DNA from: Spirochaetales bacterium
GTDB taxonomy: Bacteria > Spirochaetota > Spirochaetia > DSM-27196 > SLST01
Direction of reading: 5' to 3'
DNA: 5,563 nucleotides
Assembly (NCBI GenBank): GCA_007130265.1
Contig: SLST01000171.1
Span: 1-5,563, forward strand
In this document: positions 1-5,535 of the stretch, in pieces
How positions within the stretch are numbered: the first letter of the stretch is position 1
How the letters are laid out: each line of letters opens with the position of its first letter
The notes under the pieces: generated by a model
The model's input: the letters and a program-made list of their open reading frames with translations, nothing else
Databases searched by the model: none
Told to the model about the DNA's origin: nothing
Made by a program: the position numbers and the translations under genes

Positions 1-1694
1 AGCGTATAGAACCAGCCGCGCGTCTGGTCGAGCCCTTCGGCGATGAAGTCCGCCGGATAGTGACTCTCGAACCATTCCTTGTTCTCGAACGGGTAGTGGT
101 TCTGCGCGTACGGCATCGCCCCCGACTCGAACCAGCAGTCGAGCACCTCAGGAACCCGACGCATCGTCCCCTTGCCGTCCGGGCTCGGCCACGTGATCTC
201 GTCCACAAAGTGCTTGTGCAGGTCGTCGACCGGCCGGCCGCACTTGCTCTCGAGCTCCTCGCGGCTGCCAATACACTCCGTGTAGTCGGAGCCGTCGCAC
301 TTCCACACCGGAATGGGGTTTCCCCAGTACCGGTTGCGGCTGATCGCCCAGTCGCGCGCTCCCTCGAGCCACTTCCCGAACCGGCCGGACTTCAGGTGGT
401 CGGGAACCCAGTTGATCTGGTGGTTCGCCGCGAGCATCGCCTGTTTCACCTTCTCGATGTCGACGAACCAGCTTCCCACGGCACGGTAGATCAGCGGCTT
501 CTGCGTTCGGTAGCAGAAAGGGTACGGATGGACGTAGTTCTCGCGCTTGACCAGCATACCGTCGTCCCTCAGACGGGCGATGATCGGTTTGTCTGCGTCC
601 TTGACGAAAAGCCCCTCGAAATCCGGGACCTCGCTCGTGAACCGGCATTCGGCGTCAATGGGCACCGGCACCGGCAGCCCGCTCTCGCGGAGCACGTGGT
701 AGTCGTCCTCGCCGAATCCGGGAGCGATGTGGACGATTCCCGTACCCTCCTCGGTCGTCACGTAATCGGCAACGTGGGTGCGGAAGGCGCCGTCGGCATC
801 GAGATGGGCAAAGTAGGGAAAGAGGGGGCGATAGCGCAGGCCGCCGAGCTCCCGTCCCTTCTTCGTCCAGACAACCTGGTACTCCGACTCGTCCTTGTAA
901 TAAGCCGAGACGCGCTCCTTACCGAGGATGAAGTGCCGATCGCCGTCGCGCACCTTCACGTAGTCGATATTCGGTCCGAGCGCGAGCCCGAGATTGCTCG
1001 GAAGCGTCCAGGGGGTGGTCGTCCACGCGAGGACAGCGGTGTCGGGCTCGTCAACGAGCTCGAACCGCACGGTGATCGCCGGATCGGTCACCTCATGGTA
1101 CCCGCCCAGGTTGACCTCGAAATTCGAGAGTGGGGTCGCGAGCGCCGGGCTGTAGGGAAGGATATAGTACCCCTCGTACACGTAGCCCCGCTCCCACAGT
1201 TGCTTGAAGACCCACCAGATCGACTCCATGTAGTCGAGGTCCATCGTCTTGTAGTCATCGTCGAAGTCGACCCACCGACCCATGCGGGTCACGACCTGCC
1301 GCCACTCCTCGGTGAAACGGAGGACGATCGAACGGCATGCCTCATTGAACTCCGCCACGCCGTACGCCTCGATCTCGCTCTTCCCGGAGATGCCGAGCTC
1401 CTTCTCCATCTCGTACTCTACGGGGAGCCCGTGGCAGTCCCAGCCGAACCGGCGTTCGACCTTCTTTCCCTTCATCGTCTGGTACCGGGGGATGATGTCC
1501 TTGATCGTGCCGGCAAGGATGTGTCCGTAGTGCGGCAGGCCCGTGGCGAACGGAGGTCCGTCGTAGAAGACGTACTCGTCGCAGTTCTCGCGCTGCGCGA
1601 TCGATGCCTTGAAGATCTGCTTCTCTTCCCAGAACGCGAGGATCTCCTCCTCCATTCCCGGGAAGTCGACCCGCGGGTCCACCGGCTTGTACAA
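1..1694 (-). CDS. ileS: Isoleucyl-tRNA synthetase, type 2 (eukaryote-like), N-terminal part; runs off left edge
   Basis: Class I aminoacyl-tRNA synthetase that charges tRNA-Ile with isoleucine in the cytoplasm and hydrolyses mischarged valine. Reading leftward, 564 complete codons are present. The Rossmann catalytic core has the HIGH-type signature HYGH at residues 55-58 and GWDCHGLPVE from residue 84. The CP1 editing domain shows WTTTPWTLPSN (224-234) and GTGIVHIAPG (317-326) followed by FGEDDY. The core resumes with SRNRYWG (452-458), CWFESG (520-525) and AEGLDQTRGWFYT (552-564). The window ends before the KMSKS loop and the anticodon-binding domain; full-length type 2 enzymes are roughly 1,030-1,090 residues, so about half is missing. 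HYGH and the GLDQTRGWFYT context match the type 2 form of eukaryotes, archaea and some bacteria. The start is TTG at 1694, with GAGGAGGGAG just upstream; no ATG or GTG exists between it and the in-frame stop at 1748-1746, and MYKPVDPRVDFP is the expected N-terminus. It has its own promoter. Confidence 0.96.
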   Translation of the reverse strand, partial: MYKPVDPRVDFPGMEEEILAFWEEKQIFKASIAQRENCDEYVFYDGPPFATGLPHYGHILAGTIKDIIPRYQTMKGKKVERRFGWDCHGLPVEYEMEKELGISGKSEIEAYGVAEFNEACRSIVLRFTEEWRQVVTRMGRWVDFDDDYKTMDLDYMESIWWVFKQLWERGYVYEGYYILPYSPALATPLSNFEVNLGGYHEVTDPAITVRFELVDEPDTAVLAWTTTPWTLPSNLGLALGPNIDYVKVRDGDRHFILGKERVSAYYKDESEYQVVWTKKGRELGGLRYRPLFPYFAHLDADGAFRTHVADYVTTEEGTGIVHIAPGFGEDDYHVLRESGLPVPVPIDAECRFTSEVPDFEGLFVKDADKPIIARLRDDGMLVKRENYVHPYPFCYRTQKPLIYRAVGSWFVDIEKVKQAMLAANHQINWVPDHLKSGRFGKWLEGARDWAISRNRYWGNPIPVWKCDGSDYTECIGSREELESKCGRPVDDLHKHFVDEITWPSPDGKGTMRRVPEVLDCWFESGAMPYAQNHYPFENKEWFESHYPADFIAEGLDQTRGWFYT

Positions 1695-1720
1695 AACTCC
1701 CTCCTCTCGAGCGAGGCTAG

Positions 1721-1749
1721 AGTGTAGAAAATCGGGGGCGGCGGGTCAA
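1721..1749 (-). promoter_or_regulatory. Predicted sigma70 promoter of ileS
   Basis: On the minus strand, a -35 TTGACC (1749-1744) is followed after exactly 17 nt by a -10 TACACT (1726-1721). The predicted start near 1714 leaves an untranslated leader of about 20 nt that holds the purine-rich ribosome binding site. That leader is too short for a T-box riboswitch. The call rests on consensus match and position only. Confidence 0.65.
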
Positions 1750-1777
1750 ATAGCACCGCCGGGCCTGTGCAACGGGC

Positions 1778-1806
1778 GTGACGGCGACCCGATGTCTCCG
1801 TATACT
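1778..1806 (+). promoter_or_regulatory. Predicted promoter of dus, possibly giving a leaderless mRNA
   Basis: GTGACG (1778-1783, 4 of 6 to TTGACA), a 17-nt spacer, then TATACT (1801-1806, 5 of 6 to TATAAT). TATACT stands out in a GC-rich context. A start 7 nt past the -10 box falls on G1813, the first base of an in-frame GTG codon of the dus reading frame. This promoter is back to back with the ileS promoter, with 28 bp between the two -35 boxes, so one regulator or supercoiling could affect both. Confidence 0.5.
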
Positions 1807-1812
1807 GCGGGC

Positions 1813-2835
1813 GTGAACGAAGTGTCGTCGCTCTGCGACCGATGTCGCGTAACGAGAATCCTCAGCTCAGGAACGCCGCTCGTACTCGCTCCCATGGCGA
1901 CGCTCACTCACGCGGGTCTGCGGGTACTCATAGATGAGTTCGGAGGGTGCGATCTCTTCTTCTCGGAGATGATCAGCGCGGAAGCGATGATCGGCGGGAC
2001 GCGTTACGAGCCGTACTACACGGTGGCCGCCCCGGATCCAGGGAAACTGATCTTCCAGCTCGTCGGTTACTCCGAGGAGCGGCTCGTGGAGGCGGCGACT
2101 CGTCTCGTGCAGACGGAGGCGGCCGGGGTGGATCTCAACATGGGGTGCTCGGCCCCTCACATCGTGCGCAAGGGAGGCGGCATCGCGTGGATGGCGGACA
2201 CGGACACCGCGGTCGCTCTGGTAGAACGAACGCGCAACGCGATCGGCGACAGGAGCCTTTCGGTCAAGCTACGCCTTGGGGCATCGGATGACCTCGGCCG
2301 CCTCGTGAGCTTCTGCCGCGCCCTCGAGTCGGCCGGCGCCGACTTCATCACGCTGCACCCGAAGACCCGCAGAGAGGCGGCGGCACGAATGGCTCGCTGG
2401 TCCTTCGTACGCCTCCTCCGTGACGAGCTCACGATCCCGGTGATCGGGAACGGGGGCATCACCGGCGAGCAGACGCTCCGTGCCCGGCTCCGGGAGGCCG
2501 GGAGCGGCGGCGTGATGATCGGGCGCGCGGCCGCCCGCGCGCCGTGGATCTTCGCGTATCTGAAGCGGCGGATCTCGGGTGACCGCTCGGAGTACCGCGT
2601 CGACCTTGCCACGGTGGCGGAACGGTTCTTCAGACTGCTCGATCAACACCAGCCGGCCGACTTTCTGCCCACCCGCGCGGCACGATTCGTGTCGTACTTC
2701 GCGAGCAACCTCGCCTTTGGGCACGCCCTGGGAGCCCGCCTCGGCGCTTCGCGATCGTACGACCAGATTCGCGGGGAGCTGTTCGCCTACTTCGACGACC
2801 ATCCTGAGGCGAAGGTGCATCTCGAACGCGGGTAG
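1813..2835 (+). CDS. dus: tRNA-dihydrouridine synthase (Dus family)
   Basis: FMN enzyme that uses NADPH to reduce specific uridines in the tRNA D-loop to dihydrouridine. Numbering from the alternative ATG at 1792, the TIM barrel opens with VLAPMATLTHAGLR (from residue 31). The catalytic loop is NMGCSAPH with Cys119, followed by RKGGG. FMN and phosphate contacts of the family are seen as VKLRLG (Lys159), LHPKTR (His189), PVIGNGGI (216-223) and GVMIGRAA (240-247). A helical C-terminal domain follows. Length is 340 residues from GTG 1813 or 347 from ATG 1792, both normal. The start is uncertain: neither codon has a clear ribosome binding site. I prefer 1813 because the best promoter would start transcription there; ATG 1792 would then lie upstream of the transcript. 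Catalytic Cys is followed by Ser rather than the common Pro. The N-terminus carries a CDRC motif. Subfamily and target uridine cannot be decided. The stop lies one base from that of the convergent toxin gene. Confidence 0.92.
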   Translation: MNEVSSLCDRCRVTRILSSGTPLVLAPMATLTHAGLRVLIDEFGGCDLFFSEMISAEAMIGGTRYEPYYTVAAPDPGKLIFQLVGYSEERLVEAATRLVQTEAAGVDLNMGCSAPHIVRKGGGIAWMADTDTAVALVERTRNAIGDRSLSVKLRLGASDDLGRLVSFCRALESAGADFITLHPKTRREAAARMARWSFVRLLRDELTIPVIGNGGITGEQTLRARLREAGSGGVMIGRAAARAPWIFAYLKRRISGDRSEYRVDLATVAERFFRLLDQHQPADFLPTRAARFVSYFASNLAFGHALGARLGASRSYDQIRGELFAYFDDHPEAKVHLERG

Positions 2836-2836
2836 T

Positions 2837-3265
2837 TCAACGCACACTGTGCACGTTGACCCATCCGCGTTCTCCGTACGCGATGATCGCCGGATCCGCG
2901 GTATAGAGGACTCCGTTTCGAGTTCGCGCGGCGCTTATGAGGAGCCGGTCCACGGCGTCTCCGTCAAAATCCTCCGGGAGCCTCACGCTCTCGGCGGCCA
3001 TGCTCGCATCGATCTCGAGCAGATTCAGCCCCGGTGTTTCGAGCGCCTCTGCGAGCCATGTGTCCACGGGGACGAGGAACCTGATTCGGCCTGCGGCTTC
3101 GAGCGACGCGACTTCCCATAGCGAGAGGGTCATGACCGAAAGGGTGCCCAGGGAGGCCGAGTGCTCGAGAGCGTCCACCAGCTCGTCGGCGAGCCGGGGA
3201 TCGCCCTCCATCAGCCAGAGCCAGACGTGGGTATCAAGAATGTTCAGGTGAGCGTGCTGGTCCAT
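2837..3265 (-). CDS. vapC: VapC-family PIN-domain ribonuclease toxin
   Basis: Probable toxin of a type II toxin-antitoxin pair: a Mg2+-dependent endoribonuclease that blocks translation when not held by its antitoxin. The 142-residue protein is one PIN domain of typical VapC length. It has LDTHVWLW at the N-terminus (Asp11), LSLWEVA (Glu51), DGDAVDRLL (Asp103, Asp106) and YTADPAI (Asp124), which supply the acidic residues expected in the metal site, so it looks catalytically intact. The ATG at 3265 gives the family's usual short lead before LDTH and follows GGGGAGG with a tight 2-nt gap. The gene overlaps the antitoxin gene by 32 nt in another frame, which suggests translational coupling. RNA target unknown; many VapC proteins cut tRNA or the rRNA sarcin-ricin loop. 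The reading frame extends further upstream, but that part is antisense-frame noise from the antitoxin gene. Confidence 0.9.
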   Translation of the reverse strand: MDQHAHLNILDTHVWLWLMEGDPRLADELVDALEHSASLGTLSVMTLSLWEVASLEAAGRIRFLVPVDTWLAEALETPGLNLLEIDASMAAESVRLPEDFDGDAVDRLLISAARTRNGVLYTADPAIIAYGERGWVNVHSVR

Positions 3266-3500
3266 TGCCTCCCCGTCGGCCCTCCGGCCATACGTCGGGA
3301 AGCGGTCCGATGACGTCGGAGAACGACTCGATGCGCCCCCGCAATCGACCAAAGACCGGCCGAGGCTTGCGTTGCTCGACGGCAACGAGCTGAGCCACCG
3401 GCCGGCCATGCTTGGTGATGACCACCCGTTGATGGGTGTCGTGCACAAGATCCATCAGCTGCAGGCACTGAGCTTTGAACTTTCCTGCCGCAATCTGCAT
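3234..3500 (-). CDS. Phd/YefM-like antitoxin, partner of the PIN toxin
   Basis: First gene of the toxin-antitoxin operon. The 88-residue product starts MQIAAGKFKAQCLQLMDLV and continues with RVVITKHGRPVAQLV (25-39), the conserved N-terminal DNA-binding and dimerisation fold of the Phd/YefM family. The C-terminal half, FGRLRGRIESFSDVIGPLP (50-68), is like the toxin-binding tail of Phd-type partners of PIN toxins. Residues 79-88 are encoded in the overlap with the toxin gene and look like low-complexity read-through rather than a functional tail. Start ATG 3500 has a good GGGAGG with a 7-nt gap. Such antitoxins normally repress their own operon, with the toxin as co-repressor; repeats around the -10 box are candidate binding sites. 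Confidence 0.88.
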   Translation of the reverse strand: MQIAAGKFKAQCLQLMDLVHDTHQRVVITKHGRPVAQLVAVEQRKPRPVFGRLRGRIESFSDVIGPLPDVWPEGRRGGNGPARSPEHS

Positions 3501-3541
3501 GCAGCCGCCTCCCAGTTGGATCCCTTGGTCGCATCACGACT

Positions 3542-3562
3542 ATGGTCATAATATCATGGTCA
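3542..3562. promoter_or_regulatory. Candidate antitoxin operator over the -10 box
   Basis: Two copies of ATGGTCA (3542-3548 and 3556-3562), 14 bp apart, flank the -10 box. Between them, CATAATATCATG (3547-3558) is a 12-bp dyad with one mismatched pair. The position over the -10 would suit autorepression by the Phd-like antitoxin. Function is inferred from location and symmetry only. Confidence 0.4.
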
Positions 3563-3576
3563 CAACTTCTTGTCAA
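3548..3576 (-). promoter_or_regulatory. Near-consensus promoter of the toxin-antitoxin operon
   Basis: Minus strand: TTGACA (3576-3571, perfect -35), a 17-nt spacer, then TATTAT (3553-3548, 5 of 6). The predicted start is near 3541, about 40 nt before the antitoxin ATG. This is the strongest promoter match in the window and lies in an AT-rich pocket. Confidence 0.75.
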
Positions 3577-3587
3577 CAGAATGTTCA

Positions 3588-3622
3588 AAGAAAAGAAAAA
3601 AACCGGGCCGTCAGGCCCGGTT
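3588..3622 (-). terminator. Intrinsic terminator of the methyltransferase gene
   Basis: A perfect 9-bp stem AACCGGGCC / GGCCCGGTT (3601-3609 with 3614-3622) encloses a 4-nt loop. On the minus strand it is followed by a T-rich run (3600-3588, broken by single C residues). It lies 7 nt beyond the methyltransferase stop and 12 nt before the toxin-antitoxin -35 box, so it should insulate that operon from upstream transcription. Confidence 0.9.
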
Positions 3623-3628
3623 CGTCAG

Positions 3629-4441
3629 TCAGTCGGCGTGCTCGAGGTGAAAGCTCAGGTACTCCATCGCCCCGGATGCGAAGGAGCTGTAACGCCCCGA
3701 GCCCTGGACACCGGCGAACTCGCCGAACGCCTTGATGAGGAACTTTGGTATGCGCTGCCCGATGAGCGCCCGCTTGCGGGAGTCATCGGTGTCGAGAGCC
3801 CGTACGACGTTCTCCCGGATCTCCTGCTCCTCAACGATGCGGAAACCACTGTCCCGCAGCTGCTCACGCAGCTTCGGAACATCCGCGCTCCAGCGCATAT
3901 CGGTCAGCAGGAACGCGCCGTCTGGACGCAGAACGCGCTTGACCTCGGAGAAGAACTTCATGATGTGCGGATAGCACCGTGAAGACTCGACGTTGAGCAC
4001 CGCGTCGAAGCTGTTGTCCTCGAACGGCAGCTGCTCTGCGTCACCCTTGACGAACCGGAGGTTCGGTACCTGGTGGTGCTGGTTGCAGAACGCGATTCCG
4101 GGATCGGAGAGGTCCAGGCCGACGTACGATCTTGGATGCATATACCTCGTCAGGAAAGAAGCTCCGCCACCCCGCCCGGCCCCGACTTCGAGCACGTCCT
4201 TTCCTTCGAGCGGCACCCAGGATGCTGCCCGATGGTACATCTGCAGCCCGTACCGCTCGCTTTCATCCCGCGGCTCGAGATCGATCGTCCTCTCCGTATC
4301 CAGTCCCGCAAAGCCGTAGTTCATGCAGGTCATCACGACGTCGTGCTTCTCCCGCGATATGATCCAACTATGCCAGAACCTCCACAGGGGTTTGCGGACA
4401 AATCGTGGCAGTTCGGCGTAGTTCTCGACAATTCGCCTCAT
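3629..4441 (-). CDS. Class I SAM-dependent methyltransferase, phthiotriol-dimycocerosate methyltransferase-like
   Basis: A 270-residue protein with a complete class I methyltransferase fold: motif I VLEVGAGRGGGASFL (83-97), the acidic ribose-binding residue in GLDLSDPG (Asp110), GDAEQLPF (133-140), motif IV region VLNVESSRCYPH (148-159) and VKRVLRPDGAFLL after it. The N-terminal stretch MNYGFAGLD (40-48), RYGLQMYHR (63-71) and the VESS-CYPH block resemble the mycobacterial family that O-methylates phthiotriol and related lipid or glycolipid products (Rv2952-like), as I recall it. The substrate here is unknown; a small lipid-like or polyketide hydroxyl is only a guess. No signal peptide or membrane segment is evident. 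Start ATG 4441 has AGGAG (4453-4449) with a 7-nt gap; an out-of-frame ATG at 4446 stops after two codons. A weak promoter candidate, TAGTCA-17 nt-TACACT, lies in the 101-bp gap to the upstream reductase gene. The gene ends just before a strong terminator. Confidence 0.88.
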   Translation of the reverse strand: MRRIVENYAELPRFVRKPLWRFWHSWIISREKHDVVMTCMNYGFAGLDTERTIDLEPRDESERYGLQMYHRAASWVPLEGKDVLEVGAGRGGGASFLTRYMHPRSYVGLDLSDPGIAFCNQHHQVPNLRFVKGDAEQLPFEDNSFDAVLNVESSRCYPHIMKFFSEVKRVLRPDGAFLLTDMRWSADVPKLREQLRDSGFRIVEEQEIRENVVRALDTDDSRKRALIGQRIPKFLIKAFGEFAGVQGSGRYSSFASGAMEYLSFHLEHAD

Positions 4442-4516
4442 CTCATAACTCCTGGCTCTCCTTACTCGAGTCGCAGATCACGATAGTGTACACATAGGCT
4501 TCGTCGGTGACTACCC

Positions 4517-4541
4517 ACGCCGGAGACCGGCGTCGCGCCGG
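4517..4541. repeat. Overlapping GC-rich hairpins after the aldo/keto reductase stop
   Basis: Directly past the reductase stop codon, three arms form two mutually exclusive stems: ACGCCGG/CCGGCGT (4517-4523 with 4527-4533, loop AGA) and CCGGCG/CGCCGG (4527-4532 with 4536-4541, loop TCG). There is no T-run after them on the minus strand, so they are not a standard intrinsic terminator. They may protect the reductase mRNA 3' end or attenuate read-through into the methyltransferase gene. Confidence 0.4.
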
Positions 4542-4542
4542 C

Positions 4543-5517
4543 TCAACTCGCCGCGAGCGATCGGGGGCCGGGAAAGAGCCCGTCCACGCGGTCGATCATC
4601 TCGGGACTGAGCATGACACCCGACGCTCGGACATTCTCTTCGAGCTGTCGCACCGAGCTCGCGCCCACGATCAGGGAATCAACCGCTCGTCGCTGCAGCA
4701 GGGCCGCCAGGGCGACCTGGGCCCCGCTCAGGTTGCATTGCCGCCCGATCTCCGTGAGCTGATCGACGCGGGCGAGCACATCCTCGTCCGACAGGTGCTC
4801 CCGCATGAACATGTTCAGGCTGTCGATTGATCCGCGCGAACCGTCGGGGATCGAGCCGCCGGAGTATTTGCCGGTCAGAATACCCTGCGCAAGCGGTGAG
4901 AACGCGGCAACTCCCAGACCATGGTTGGCGCAGACGGGCAGGATGCGCTCTTCTATCCCACGGTTCAGGAGCGAGTAGATGGGCTGGTCGACCGCAGGGG
5001 GGATCCATCCGTTCGCCTTGCACTTGCTTGACGCCTCGGCTATCTGGTCGGCCGTCCACTGGCTGACCCCCCAGTGCATGATCCTGCCCTGATGGATGAG
5101 GTCCTGCATCGCCTGAATCGTCTCGACCAGGGGAGTACTCTCGTCGTACCGGTGGCAGTAGTAGATGTCGACGTACTCTTGTCTGAGCCGGACAAGACTG
5201 TCGTGAATCGAGTCGAAGATATGCTTGCGCGATAGACCGCGGTCGTTGACCCCATCGCCCATGGGGAAGTAGACCTTGGTCGCGAGAATGTAGTCCTGGC
5301 GTCGCGCCTTGCCGGGCAATACCTTGCCCAGAAGCTCCTCGGCCTGTCCCTTCGCGTAGACGTCCGCGGTGTCGATGTAGTTGATCCCGAGCTCGAGAGC
5401 CCGGCAGACGATCGTCTCGGCCCGGTCGAAATCGACCTGGTTGGCGAAGGTCAGCCAGCTCCCGTACGCGATCTCGCTGACGTAGAGCCCGGTATTCCCC
5501 AGTTTGCGGTACTTCAT
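4543..5517 (-). CDS. Aldo/keto reductase, Kv-beta/YghZ-like
   Basis: NADPH-dependent TIM-barrel oxidoreductase of 324 residues that probably reduces aldehydes or ketones in the cytoplasm. The N-terminus MKYRKLGNTGLYVSEIAYG is the classic AKR opening. The full catalytic tetrad is visible: Asp49 and Tyr54 in NYIDTADVYAKG, Lys81 in LATKVYF, and His122 in VDIYYCHRYD. Further signatures are GRIMHWGVSQW, the AFSPLAQGILTGKY loop, and the cofactor site IVGASSVRQLEEN (283-295), whose Ser, Arg and Gln are typical for NADP(H) binding. The HRYD and SPLAQGILTGKY segments fit the Kv-channel beta-subunit/YghZ branch; the physiological substrate is unknown. I chose ATG 5517 because AGGAGAGG (5530-5523) sits 5 nt upstream and the sequence begins exactly at the family's usual first residue; the frame stays open to 5559 through operator-like repeats that are unlikely to be coding. 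The promoter lies at or beyond the right window edge. Confidence 0.94.
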   Translation of the reverse strand: MKYRKLGNTGLYVSEIAYGSWLTFANQVDFDRAETIVCRALELGINYIDTADVYAKGQAEELLGKVLPGKARRQDYILATKVYFPMGDGVNDRGLSRKHIFDSIHDSLVRLRQEYVDIYYCHRYDESTPLVETIQAMQDLIHQGRIMHWGVSQWTADQIAEASSKCKANGWIPPAVDQPIYSLLNRGIEERILPVCANHGLGVAAFSPLAQGILTGKYSGGSIPDGSRGSIDSLNMFMREHLSDEDVLARVDQLTEIGRQCNLSGAQVALAALLQRRAVDSLIVGASSVRQLEENVRASGVMLSPEMIDRVDGLFPGPRSLAAS

Positions 5518-5535
5518 CACGACCTCTCCTGCAGA

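Noticed and set aside
1695..1720. T-box or other riboswitch in the ileS leader
   Set aside because: The predicted leader is about 20 nt and holds little beyond the ribosome binding site; there is no room for an aptamer.
60..1727. A 555-codon open frame on the plus strand, antisense to ileS
   Set aside because: It is codon-aligned with ileS, so it stays open simply because ileS uses no TTA, CTA or TCA codons there, as expected at high GC. The translation is rich in Arg, Val, Leu and Pro with no recognisable domain.
1609..1791. Upstream extension of the dus frame to an ATG at 1609
   Set aside because: It would overlap the start of ileS antisense and cover both predicted promoters. The added residues do not resemble a Dus N-terminus.
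2269..2847. A 192-codon minus-strand frame antisense to dus
   Set aside because: It has no family features and lies wholly under a well-supported gene; its open length is explained by GC-rich codon use.
3542..3982. A plus-strand frame of 146 codons from the toxin-antitoxin promoter into the methyltransferase gene
   Set aside because: It crosses the operator, the promoter and the terminator hairpin and then runs antisense to the methyltransferase.
4486..4493. GTGTACAC, identical to the half-sites I recall from the P1 Phd operator
   Set aside because: It is only 8 bp, a single copy, and sits upstream of the methyltransferase rather than the Phd-like antitoxin, so chance is the simplest explanation.
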